Below the pieces are notes generated by a model that saw only the letters and a list, made by a program, of their open reading frames with translations, was not told the DNA's origin and ran no database searches. Source: CAZZHG01 sp964653655 (lineage in GTDB: Bacteria; Bdellovibrionota; FAC87; UBA2466). From it: DNA of 53,065 nucleotides. The stretch is from contig CAZZHG010000027.1 of NCBI GenBank assembly GCA_964653655.1, positions 1 through 53,065 on the forward strand, written 5' to 3'. A program made the position numbers and the translations under genes. Of the stretch, positions 42,671 to 50,659 are shown in pieces (the stretch's first letter is position 1; each line of letters begins with the position of its first letter).

Positions 42671-43517
42671 CGTCAGGGCCTCTTTCTTCCACGGCCCCCT
42701 CACGGGACTCTACCCAGTGCCGGTAGCGGCCTTTGAAATCGGCCTCTCCCTTTTGCACGGAGCGGATGGTCTGATCGAGCAGACCATGGAGCGTTTTCAC
42801 GTCTTTAATATGATTTGGCAAGTGAGAGAAAATCTCCTCCAGCCTCGGCCGCATCTTGGCCGGATCTCCCGGCAAGACGAAGCCGACCGTTTCGGCCAGC
42901 CGTATCAGGTGGTTCACCAGGCGGTTTTTTTGCGAGGTCCGCGCCCCTTCGAATTTCGGCCACGACTGAATCAAGTTCAGGTGCACCTCGTACAGAAAGA
43001 TTAGGACCGACTGCGCCAAATTCAAGGACCGGTATCCGGGCGCGGAAGGGATCGTCACGACCCAATCGCAAAGATCGATCTCATCGTTGCTCAGCCCGTC
43101 GCTTTCGGGACCGAAGACCAGGTAGAGGTTGTCCACGTCCGCTTCCCGCATCTTCTCTACAGCCTTCTCCATCGCTTCGCGCGCCCTAAGAGGGTGCGGG
43201 CGGTGAGAGGAGCCGACTCGCGCGGTGGCCGCCACGGTAAGGGCCTTTTGGCTCTTTCCTGCGAGCGCTTCCTTTAGAGTGGGAACGAAACGGGCGGTAT
43301 CAAATCTGGGGGCCGCGTGTTTGGCGAGTTTGAGGCACTCTGCGTCCACGATTTTCGGCGCCCCCACGATGAAGAGCTCGCCTTCGATTCCCATGTTGGC
43401 CAGCGCCCGGGCAACGGACCCAACATTACCGCCGACCTCGGGACGCACCAGGACGACGTGAATCTGTCCGCGTAGGTCGTTTCGATCGCTGTGGAAAACC
43501 TTATAGGGGTTTGCCAT
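42660..43517 (-). CDS. trmJ: SpoU/TrmH-family RNA 2'-O-methyltransferase, TrmJ-like
   Basis: 285 residues. The SPOUT knot shows VVLVRPEVGGNVGSVARALA (motif 1), LYLVFGPESDGLSNDEIDLC (motif 2) and PGYRSLNLAQSVLIFLYEVH (motif 3). The C-terminal extension of about 100 residues (LVNHLIRLAETVGFVLPGDP) is characteristic of TrmJ, which methylates the ribose at position 32 of tRNA. First gene of the run into grpE and dnaJ. The upstream 274-base gap carries the DnaA-box palindrome. Confidence 0.88.
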   Translation of the reverse strand: MANPYKVFHSDRNDLRGQIHVVLVRPEVGGNVGSVARALANMGIEGELFIVGAPKIVDAECLKLAKHAAPRFDTARFVPTLKEALAGKSQKALTVAATARVGSSHRPHPLRAREAMEKAVEKMREADVDNLYLVFGPESDGLSNDEIDLCDWVVTIPSAPGYRSLNLAQSVLIFLYEVHLNLIQSWPKFEGARTSQKNRLVNHLIRLAETVGFVLPGDPAKMRPRLEEIFSHLPNHIKDVKTLHGLLDQTIRSVQKGEADFKGRYRHWVESREGAVEERGPDDGI

Positions 43518-43643
43518 GCCTTTTTGAACTCCAGTGAGGATGAGCTAGGGAAAGGATTCTTAAGTGAAAGTAGTACCTTAGAACAAAGATTCTTCCAAGA
43601 ACGAATTTGACGCAGTGATTATAAGGTGAAGACACCAACAGAA

Positions 43644-43664
43644 TTATCCACAGGCTGTGGATAA
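43644..43664. promoter_or_regulatory. inverted pair of perfect DnaA boxes
   Basis: TTATCCACA at 43644-43652 and its reverse complement TGTGGATAA at 43656-43664, three bases apart. Both match the strong DnaA consensus without error. They lie in the 274-base gap between trmJ and mutS, which has no gene. No dnaA, dnaN or AT-rich unwinding region is nearby, so an origin is unlikely; DnaA titration or regulation is possible. The 21 bases could also fold as a hairpin, but no T-run follows. Confidence 0.6.
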
Positions 43665-43791
43665 AACCAGGGGGCAGGTTGTCATTGCGGCATCCAACTG
43701 GCGGGATGACTACTAACCTGCTGAAACTACCAACGAATTAGTATGACTATTTTTGGACCGATCCGATGTCAATACGGTTTTTACACAATTC

Positions 43792-46263
43792 CTAAGATTC
43801 AAGCGGGGCGCGGGTTTCCGGGGGTTTTGGCGCATCGAAAAAGGCCATCTGGTTGTCGTGAATTTCTAACGCCCGGCTTCTCGCGCGTCTGCCGCGATCG
43901 GCGTGGGTTTCGAGAAGGCCCTGTATCTCACGCGCTCTGGATAAGACTTTCGGAGGGAGGCCCGCGAGGCCCGCGACTTCAATTCCGTAACTGCGATTGC
44001 AAATACCCGGCCTCAACTTGTGGATGAAAACAATTTCATCGTTCCATTTTTCCACGAGCACGCTGACGTTCTGTACGCCGGGCAAATTATTTTCCAGCGC
44101 GGTGATCTCGTGAAAGTGCGTGGCGAATAAAATTTTCGCGCGCACATCGGTATGAAGGTGCTCGAGCAGCGACCACGCGAGGCTCATGCCATCGTACGTG
44201 CTCGTTCCTCGTCCGATCTCATCGATGAGAATCAAACTGCGAGGTGTTGCCTGGTTAAGAATTCGTGCCACCTCGGTCATCTCCACCATGAACGTGGAGC
44301 GTCCGCGCGCGAGATCGTCGGAGCTTCCGATTCGCGTGAAAACGGCGTCGATGAGGGGGACGCGCGCTCTGGCCGCCGGGACGAAAGATCCGGCGTGGGA
44401 CATCACGGCGATAAGAGCCATCTGACGCATGATCGTCGATTTACCGGCCATGTTCGGTCCGGTGATGATCCAAGTGCGGGCCTCTTCGTCGGAAAGCGAA
44501 AGAGAGTTTGGAACGAATTGTCCCGGTGGCAACAGCGTCTCAATTACGGGATGACGCCCGTCCTCGATCGAAAGCGCGGAGTCCGCCGAAATTTCCGGGC
44601 GGACATAACCGCGGCTGCGCGCCGCTTCCGCGAAACCGAGGAGCACGTCGAGCTCACCGATGAGTCTCGCGTTGCCCAAAAGCGTCGTCGTATGAGCGGA
44701 AACTTTTTGGCGCAAGTCAGCGAAGAGCCCTTCTTCGAGCGCGCGCATTCGGTGTTCGGCCGTGACGACCTTCTGCTCGAACTCCTGCAGGTCTTCGGTC
44801 ACGAAACGCTCGCCGTTGGCGATCGTTTGCTTGCGCTGGTAGTGAGCGGGAACTTTCGACAGGTGCGCCTTCGTGATCTCGATCGTGTAGCCGAAGACGC
44901 GGCTGTACTTCACTTTCAAACTGGGAATTCCGGTGGAGTCGCGCTCGGCGGCTTCCATGGAAGCGATCATGCTCTTCGCGCTGTGGGCCATGCGCCGAAG
45001 ATCGCGAAGCTCCACGTGGTAGGAGTCCCGGAAAATGCCTCCCTCGGAGAGGACCGCCGGTGGCGCGTCTTCGAGGGCCTGCTGCAAGAGTTCCGCGAGA
45101 GGGGCGAGCGAATCGAGCTCTTTTTCGACGGCGCGAAGCCGGCCCGCCACCGTCTTTCCGAGCGCTTGCTTCATGAGCGGAATGACTTTGAGAATTTCCC
45201 GCACGGCGACGAGATCCCGCGGCATCGCAAGACCCAGAGCCGTCTTCATCGTGAGGCGCTCCAGATCGCGCACGTCTTTCAACAGCTGCTTCGGGCCTTC
45301 GCTCAAATCGGGCCGCGTGGAAAACTCCTCGACCGCGTCCAGGCGCTCTTCGATCTTATCGCGGGAGAGAAGAGGGCGCGCGAGCCATTCGCGCAACTTT
45401 CGCCGGCCCATCGGGGTCGCCGTGAAATCGAGAACCTCGAAAAGACTGTGCCCATCCGTTTCGAGGCCGTTGCCCTTCAGGATTTCGAGAGCGCGCAGCG
45501 TGACCGAATCGATGGCCATCGCTTCGTCGCCTTCGAGCGGCAGCGGCGTTCCCAGAAAAGTCAGCTTTTCCTGCTTCTGGGTTTCTTTCAGGTAGCTCTG
45601 CAGCGCGGAAAGCGTGGGCGTCGTTTCAGATTCGAAAAACTGGTTGCGCGTGGTGACGACCAGATTCGGGAAGAGTCCCTGCAAATCGGAAAACCACTTC
45701 AGATTGCGCGTGCGATCCGAGCAAAGAATTTCCCGCGGAGGGACGCGCGCGAACAAATCGATGAGCGCCGCGAGCGACGGCACTTTTCCGTGGCGGGTCG
45801 TGCCGCCGAGCAAATCAAAGAGACATACTTCCACGCGCCCTTCGCCGAGGTCTTCGAGGCACGCGAGCACGTTGCTCGAGTCGACCGAAACCAGATCCGG
45901 ATCTCCGATGAGCGACGGAGTCAGCACGCGCACCACCGCGCGTTTGACGAGGCCTTTGGTCGCCGCCGGATCCTCTATCTGCTCGCAGAGCGCGACCTTG
46001 AAACCTTTGGCGAGAAGTTTCTGCACGTAACCCATCGCCGCGTGGTGAGGGATTCCGCACATCGGAATGGGGTTTGCGGAATTCTTGTCGCGGGAGGTGA
46101 GCTGCACTTCGAGAACGGGCGCCGCCTGAACGGCGTCGTTCAGAAACATCTCGTAGAAGTCGCCCATCCTATAAAAAAGAATCGCGTCCTCGTGCTCCTT
46201 CTTGATCGCAAGGTACTGCGTGAACATCGGAGTGGAGGGAAGGACGGCGGCTTGTTCGGGCAT
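43792..46263 (-). CDS. mutS: DNA mismatch repair protein MutS
   Basis: 823 residues. Mismatch-binding domain with LFYRMGDFYEMF (the Phe-x-Glu wedge), then connector, lever and clamp domains, and the ATPase with Walker A TGPNMAGKSTIMRQ, LILIDEIGRGTSTYDG and the composite-site ATHFHEITAL. MutS recognises mismatches and recruits MutL. The C-terminus ends soon after the helix-turn-helix, without the long tail of E. coli MutS. Upstream is a 361-base gap. A 728-residue open frame lies antisense to it and is judged a by-product of codon bias. Confidence 0.97.
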   Translation of the reverse strand: MPEQAAVLPSTPMFTQYLAIKKEHEDAILFYRMGDFYEMFLNDAVQAAPVLEVQLTSRDKNSANPIPMCGIPHHAAMGYVQKLLAKGFKVALCEQIEDPAATKGLVKRAVVRVLTPSLIGDPDLVSVDSSNVLACLEDLGEGRVEVCLFDLLGGTTRHGKVPSLAALIDLFARVPPREILCSDRTRNLKWFSDLQGLFPNLVVTTRNQFFESETTPTLSALQSYLKETQKQEKLTFLGTPLPLEGDEAMAIDSVTLRALEILKGNGLETDGHSLFEVLDFTATPMGRRKLREWLARPLLSRDKIEERLDAVEEFSTRPDLSEGPKQLLKDVRDLERLTMKTALGLAMPRDLVAVREILKVIPLMKQALGKTVAGRLRAVEKELDSLAPLAELLQQALEDAPPAVLSEGGIFRDSYHVELRDLRRMAHSAKSMIASMEAAERDSTGIPSLKVKYSRVFGYTIEITKAHLSKVPAHYQRKQTIANGERFVTEDLQEFEQKVVTAEHRMRALEEGLFADLRQKVSAHTTTLLGNARLIGELDVLLGFAEAARSRGYVRPEISADSALSIEDGRHPVIETLLPPGQFVPNSLSLSDEEARTWIITGPNMAGKSTIMRQMALIAVMSHAGSFVPAARARVPLIDAVFTRIGSSDDLARGRSTFMVEMTEVARILNQATPRSLILIDEIGRGTSTYDGMSLAWSLLEHLHTDVRAKILFATHFHEITALENNLPGVQNVSVLVEKWNDEIVFIHKLRPGICNRSYGIEVAGLAGLPPKVLSRAREIQGLLETHADRGRRARSRALEIHDNQMAFFDAPKPPETRAPLES

Positions 46264-46624
46264 GCGTCGAGAGGCTTACCAAACGGTACGAGGAGTAGAC
46301 AAGTGGCATGCGGCGATCGATTTCCGGATTGCCTCTGAGTAACGCCCTGCATTCTGAATGTGGTGTCCACTTGTAGAATACATAACGATCTCCGGCGTTG
46401 GCTCCGTATGCAGCCGAAGTCGCCGCCCCCGTTTTTCCCGGAAATGCCCGTTCCGTACACACCGGCCAAAGCTTGAGCAGACTAACCCCCCGAAAGGGCG
46501 TGGCATTTCGGAGTATTCTCGGCGGCCGTGCCGGACCCAATCATTCGTGGTTTATAAAAGCCCCTGATTTCAAGCCCTTAAGTTGGTACCGGGGTTGCTT
46601 AAGTCAAAGGGTGTGAGGGGGGTT
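46264..46624. other. 361-base intergenic region between divergent genes
   Basis: Holds the promoters of mutS and of the secreted protein to the right, but no clear hexamer pair. An 8-bp inverted repeat, ACAAGTGG (46299-46306) and CCACTTGT (46367-46374), spans 76 bases. The right end has a G-rich ribosome site before the ATG at 46625. No tRNA or small gene seen. Confidence 0.5.
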
Positions 46625-48061
46625 ATGAATCGCACGGAGGGAAAATCCATTCGCTATTGGCTCGCGGGCATCCTCGCCCTCGTTTGCTCGGCGAACACCG
46701 CCTTCTCGGAAGGACTTAAGGTCGGCAGTGAAAAGGAAGCCCGCCAGCGCCTAGCTGAAAAGCTCCTCAAACTGGGCCGCTCCTTAGATATGAAGGAAGC
46801 GAGCTACCCGGAAAGCGCCGGCACCGGCGGACAGTCTTTCAACCGTAACGACGGCAACTCTTTTACTTCGAACACCACCTACCACTCCAATGTTTGGAGC
46901 CGCTGCCTCGAATGGGTGGGCGGACAGTTTTGCAATAGCTGGCTCGATCCTTATGTATCTCCGCACGGGTTCGGAGGCGACAAGTCGCCTCTCGAAGGAG
47001 TGGTCGCCGCCAACTGGCAGGCGCGAAAGACCCAAGGAGACTCGGTCGGCCCCCAACACGTGATCTGGGAAGTGGAACGCCCCGACGGCGGCAGCAACCT
47101 GGACGCGGACGGAAAGTTTGATCTCAAGGGCCTCGCCGATTTCCGCTTGCTGGGCGACGTGAGAAACGACGTGGAAAAAGTCGGCTTCGATACGGCGGTC
47201 CGCCAGATTTCTCTGACTTACGATGACAGCACCGGCAAGGCGCCGAACACGATGCCCAACATCGAGTCTCTCCGGCTCATGGCGAGCCGCTGGACGAAGA
47301 TGTACCGCAACCGCATGGTCGCCTCGTTGGGCGAATCGCGCGCGATGGTTCCCGGAGTCGAAGCGGCTCTCGGTGAAGACGTTCCCGATTGCGATTCTTA
47401 CGCGGCCGCCGTGCAGAACGATCAGGAAGCCACCGGCATTCAGGAGCGCATTCAGGCCCAGCCCGGATTGCAGCCCGAGACGATGGCAAAAACCATCGAT
47501 CAGAGAGTGGCGGCTTGCCGCGCTTTGAAGGCGACTTCGGTTTTCGCGATCAATCCGCAAGCGGAAGGAAACGGCGTCACCAAGGGCAACGCGAACGAAG
47601 AGCAGATCGACCAGTGGAAGATGCGCCTCAACATCGCCGCCATCGATTTCGCCGGAGCCGACGTATCCAAGATGCCGCGCCCCGGATTCGGCCGCATCCG
47701 CGGGGAAGACCTTTCGAACGAGTTCAAGGATTATAACGTCGGTGGCCTCACCTATAAGAGGGTGCGCCGGACGAACCGCCAGCAGATTGAAGGCTACAAC
47801 CGGGCGCTTCAGGAAGCCGCGAAGGGAATGCAGGAAGTGGCGACCCGCGCGGATTTCGTGCGCGACAACAGCAAAGAGTTTTTGAAGTTCCGCATCCAGC
47901 CCGGAACGATGAACGCGGTCCGCATCAACGATCTCACGCCGGAAATGCGCGCCGAACTGCGCGGTACCGGCCATCCGCGCTCGAACCGCAAGGATCCGCA
48001 AGATCCGGGGTTGAACCTCGAGCAGACCCCGTCCCAGCTAACGGCTAAAGCCGCGCAGTAA
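46625..48061 (+). CDS. secreted protein of unknown function
   Basis: 478 residues from the ATG of MNRTEGKSIRYWLAGILALV, a signal peptide cut near AFSEG; GGGGGG precedes the start. The mature protein is soluble and mostly helical, with two early Cys (SRCLEWVGGQFCNSW) and two later ones (VPDCDSYAAA, VAACRAL) that could form disulphides. The helical C-terminal third carries many Arg/Gln residues (YKRVRRTNRQQIEGYNRALQ). No family recognised. Its stop is followed after 3 bases by the second long hairpin element. Confidence 0.7.
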   Translation: MNRTEGKSIRYWLAGILALVCSANTAFSEGLKVGSEKEARQRLAEKLLKLGRSLDMKEASYPESAGTGGQSFNRNDGNSFTSNTTYHSNVWSRCLEWVGGQFCNSWLDPYVSPHGFGGDKSPLEGVVAANWQARKTQGDSVGPQHVIWEVERPDGGSNLDADGKFDLKGLADFRLLGDVRNDVEKVGFDTAVRQISLTYDDSTGKAPNTMPNIESLRLMASRWTKMYRNRMVASLGESRAMVPGVEAALGEDVPDCDSYAAAVQNDQEATGIQERIQAQPGLQPETMAKTIDQRVAACRALKATSVFAINPQAEGNGVTKGNANEEQIDQWKMRLNIAAIDFAGADVSKMPRPGFGRIRGEDLSNEFKDYNVGGLTYKRVRRTNRQQIEGYNRALQEAAKGMQEVATRADFVRDNSKEFLKFRIQPGTMNAVRINDLTPEMRAELRGTGHPRSNRKDPQDPGLNLEQTPSQLTAKAAQ

Positions 48062-48064
48062 TAC

Positions 48065-48157
48065 TTAGAGCGAGAATGAGAATGGGTCTTAGAATGAGTG
48101 AGGGGCAAGAGTGTGCCTTTTCACTCATTCTCAGACCCATTCTCCATCTCATTCTAG
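48065..48157. repeat. long hairpin repeat element, copy B
   Basis: Arms of 36 bases (48065-48100 and 48122-48157) are complementary at 30 of 36 positions. Each arm matches the corresponding arm of copy A (35555-35654) at 33 of 36 positions. At one site a left-arm A-to-G change is matched by a right-arm T-to-C change, keeping the pair. The 21-base loop has a short GGCA...TGCC hairpin followed by TTTT. It starts 3 bases behind a stop codon, between convergent genes. Confidence 0.85.
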
Positions 48158-48166
48158 ATTTGCCTA

Positions 48167-48373
48167 CTAAGACGCCAGCAGGCTCTCGGACGGGGGCATA
48201 AGCCACTCCGAGAAGCGGAAGGAATCGTCCACCGCCCGGCATTTTCCGCAGAACAGCTGATACCTGAATTGCGGAGCAAATTTCTTGCGGCAAATATTGC
48301 ACTTTCTGAATCGGCTTTCTCGTTTGAGCCGAAAGGTTCTCAGGGTTTTCCAGTTTTGTCTGACCGGGATCAT
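48167..48373 (-). CDS. small zinc-ribbon protein
   Basis: 68 residues. C25-x2-C28 and C42-x2-C45 (KCNICRK and FCGKCR, 13 residues between the pairs) form a zinc ribbon, flanked by basic residues at the N-terminus (RTFRLKRESRFRK) and a mixed C-terminus. GGAG lies 8 bases before the ATG in an AAAGGAGAAAGGAGA tract. Starts 18 bases behind the secreted 105-residue protein, so the pair is an operon. Function unknown; nucleic-acid or protein binding is the usual role of such ribbons. Confidence 0.65.
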   Translation of the reverse strand: MIPVRQNWKTLRTFRLKRESRFRKCNICRKKFAPQFRYQLFCGKCRAVDDSFRFSEWLMPPSESLLAS

Positions 48374-48391
48374 AGACGTCTCCTTTCTCCT

Positions 48392-48709
48392 TTATTCCGC
48401 GAGATCGCTATTTCGTCTCGGGGTTTGGTTTTTCCACGGCGCCGGACTCGTCGATTGAATCGGGTCGGCGAGATACCAAGGAGTCGTGGATCGGAACTGG
48501 GCCTTCACGTCGCAGAGGAACTTTTCCGTTTCCGGAGCTCCCGGCAGAAAACAGCTGTCCTGCCGCAGGGGAACCGGTCCTAAACGGTTGAGGGGTTGCC
48601 GATAGCGGGCGGTGTTTCCATCCGCCATCGGAACGGCCGTAAGTAACAGCGCACTGACGACGAGCGCTGGATAGCTCCACTGGAGCGTTTCGTTTGCGAG
48701 CTTTGACAT
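48392..48709 (-). CDS. small exported protein of unknown function
   Basis: 105 residues. A hydrophobic stretch (about 14-27, PALVVSALLLTAVP) looks like a signal peptide or anchor, followed by a Pro-rich mature part with two Cys (C53 and C66) that could pair in the periplasm. GAGGAGG lies 5 bases before the ATG, the strongest ribosome site in the region, and a good promoter lies 72 bases upstream. First gene of the operon with the zinc-ribbon protein. No family recognised. Confidence 0.6.
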   Translation of the reverse strand: MSKLANETLQWSYPALVVSALLLTAVPMADGNTARYRQPLNRLGPVPLRQDSCFLPGAPETEKFLCDVKAQFRSTTPWYLADPIQSTSPAPWKNQTPRRNSDLAE

Positions 48710-48780
48710 AATGACCTCCTCTTTCGGGTAAAAGTGGAAGCCAGAACACCAAAGTTAGGTTCTGACTCTTTCTAAAAAAT

Positions 48781-48808
48781 ATTTTATGAATTCCGGAAAT
48801 CGAGTCAA
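48781..48808 (-). promoter_or_regulatory. strong sigma70-type promoter
   Basis: On the minus strand TTGACT (5 of 6), a 16-base spacer and TAAAAT (5 of 6), in a distinctly AT-rich gap. The predicted start lies about 64 bases before the small exported protein's ATG; the leader contains a CAGAAC...GTTCTG hairpin. Confidence 0.6.
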
Positions 48809-48858
48809 GGGGCTGCAAAAACCCATATTTTTCGATATTTTATCGACGACAAGATGAG

Positions 48859-49647
48859 TCAGGGCCGCGGGGAGAAGTACGCGGGCATGCCTAGGGATTT
48901 GCCGCCGTCGACGGCGAGCACAGCTCCCGTGACGAGCTTGGCGTCGGGCGAGCAAAGAAACCAGATGGCGCCCGCGATTTCCTCGGGCGTAATCATCCGT
49001 CCCTCGGCGTGCGCCAAAGGAGATCCGGCGATAATCCGGCGGGCTTCGCTCTGCGAGTCGCTTACGCGGCTCAGATTATCCCGCATGATTTGGGTGTTTC
49101 CGACCGGTCCCGGACAAACCGCATTGGCCCTGACGCGATCTTCAGCGTGGGAAAGGGCCAGGCTCTTGGTCAGTGCAATGAGCGCGGCCTTACTGACGCA
49201 ATAGACGGGATCGGAAACGCGCGGAAGAAGTCCGGCGTTACTCGCCACGTTGATGATGACGCCGCCGCCGGCTTCCTTCATGAACGGAATGAGAAACCGG
49301 CTCGCGAGAAAGGCGGCCTTCAGATTCACGTCGAGGCAGCGATCCCACTCGGCTTCGGTGACTTCCGGAATGGGCTTCACGAGATTCACACCGGCATTGT
49401 TGATGAGGTAATCGACGCGGCCGTGGCGCCGGATGACGGTTTCCAGGGCGCGGTTCAAGGAAGCCGCATCGGAAACGTCGCATTCCAGGAAACGGACATC
49501 GTCGGAGACCAGATCGTCCGGGGGGCCGCTTAAATCGAGAGCTACGACGCGGACGCCTTGCTCCAGAAATTTTCTGACGGTGGCGAGCCCGATACCGCTC
49601 GCTCCGCCGGTCACAATCGCGACGGGTTTTTCATCCCGGGTATTCAC
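48859..49647 (-). CDS. short-chain dehydrogenase/reductase (SDR)
   Basis: 262 residues from a GTG that overlaps the glycosyltransferase stop as GTGA. NAD(P) site TGGASGIGLATVRKF, NNAG in LINNAGVNLVKP, catalytic Ser in INVASNAGLLPR and Y-x3-K in VYCVSKAAL; the end DGGKSLGMPAYF is typical of the classical family. D at the end of beta-2 (VVALDLSG) favours NAD. Substrate unknown; the upstream glycosyltransferase suggests, but does not show, carbohydrate metabolism. Confidence 0.88.
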   Translation of the reverse strand: MNTRDEKPVAIVTGGASGIGLATVRKFLEQGVRVVALDLSGPPDDLVSDDVRFLECDVSDAASLNRALETVIRRHGRVDYLINNAGVNLVKPIPEVTEAEWDRCLDVNLKAAFLASRFLIPFMKEAGGGVIINVASNAGLLPRVSDPVYCVSKAALIALTKSLALSHAEDRVRANAVCPGPVGNTQIMRDNLSRVSDSQSEARRIIAGSPLAHAEGRMITPEEIAGAIWFLCSPDAKLVTGAVLAVDGGKSLGMPAYFSPRP

Positions 49648-50501
49648 GCCAGCTTCTTTCTGGTTTCCTCGGTGACCGCGGTCTCCACGATGCGGGTCTC
49701 GAGGTTTTTGTCCCAGGGGTTGATACGTTGCCGATTGGCGGCCAGGTATTGCACGAGGCGCTCGCTCTCGCCGAAGTGGCCGAAAGCCCTTTGGCCCGCA
49801 TCGTAAAGCGCTTTGTAGTGGGCGAGGCGCTGGGCGCAGTTCTTGAGCACTCGCGAGTGCCACTTATAGTGATGAATGACGACTTTCTCCGTCGGATGAA
49901 GACGGACTCGGCCTTCGACCTGACCCTTGATCATCTCCGGGTCGCCGTCCGTGTCGAAATTCTTTCCGATGAACACGTCTCCGCGCACGGCAACCGTGCG
50001 CACGCGCGGAACCTGCTGGACGACGACGCTCATCTGGCAACCCAGTGGAAACTGCTGCGACAGCGGCATCTGTGTGTTGAGCTCGATGAGCTCTCCCGAT
50101 TCCGTGATGCGGTCGAGGAACTCACCCGTTATGACGTTGTAACCGGACGTATCGGCCTGCGTGAGAACCTCGCGAAGCGGCTTCGAATACTCGTGAAGCT
50201 CGTCGAGGTCGGGCGTCAGCACCCAGTCGGTCGGCGCGGCGTACTCCTCCTGCGCGATCTTCATGAGAGCGATTTGCTTGGTCCAGCGGTGCTTGCCGAT
50301 GTGGACGTTGGCGAAAACGTGTTTGTACGGCGCGAGCATCTGCTTGCAGCTTTGTAGAATCGAGCCGTCGCCCCGCGTGTCGATGAGATTGATTAAGAAC
50401 TGGTCCACTCCGAGTTTGTGGTAGTGGGCGAGAAACTGGGGAAGAAGACGATTGTCCTCTTCGATCCCGACGATCAAATGAATCTTGAAATCCTTCTGCA
50501 C
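49644..50501 (-). CDS. glycosyltransferase, GT2/GT92-like fold
   Basis: 285 residues from a GTG with GGGGGGA about 6 bases upstream; an in-frame ATG at 50570 would add 23 residues with no match to the family. The GT-A fold is seen in IHLIVGIEEDNRLLPQFLAH followed by YHKLGVDQFLINLIDTRGDG, a DxD-type motif in LTPDLDELHEYS, and a KVVIHHYKWHSR segment near the end. Proteins with this pattern add sugars to lipids or glycans in the cytoplasm. Coupled to the SDR gene behind it by a 4-base overlap. Confidence 0.75.
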   Translation of the reverse strand: MQKDFKIHLIVGIEEDNRLLPQFLAHYHKLGVDQFLINLIDTRGDGSILQSCKQMLAPYKHVFANVHIGKHRWTKQIALMKIAQEEYAAPTDWVLTPDLDELHEYSKPLREVLTQADTSGYNVITGEFLDRITESGELIELNTQMPLSQQFPLGCQMSVVVQQVPRVRTVAVRGDVFIGKNFDTDGDPEMIKGQVEGRVRLHPTEKVVIHHYKWHSRVLKNCAQRLAHYKALYDAGQRAFGHFGESERLVQYLAANRQRINPWDKNLETRIVETAVTEETRKKLA

Positions 50502-50659
50502 CGCGATCCCCCCTCGACGCCAATTCGTTGACGTCAGGGCGGCGCAATCCACTTTCTGTGCCAGTAACAAACTGAGTTCGAGACGCAGCGATTTCCGGGA
50601 GATAGAGAAACGGTTAAGTCCCTCTTCCGTTCAGTAAATGGACAGCGGGGCGTAGGGCG

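Noticed and set aside
43644..43664. Chromosomal origin at the DnaA-box pair
   Set aside because: Only two boxes, no AT-rich unwinding element, and no dnaA, dnaN, gyrB or parAB nearby.
44152..46338. 728-residue open frame antisense to mutS
   Set aside because: MutS is complete and full of conserved motifs on the other strand. The antisense frame is charged low-complexity sequence with no fold or ribosome site, as expected from GC-biased codons.
46784..48001. 405-residue open frame antisense to the secreted 478-residue protein
   Set aside because: The plus-strand frame has a signal peptide and ribosome site; the antisense frame has neither.
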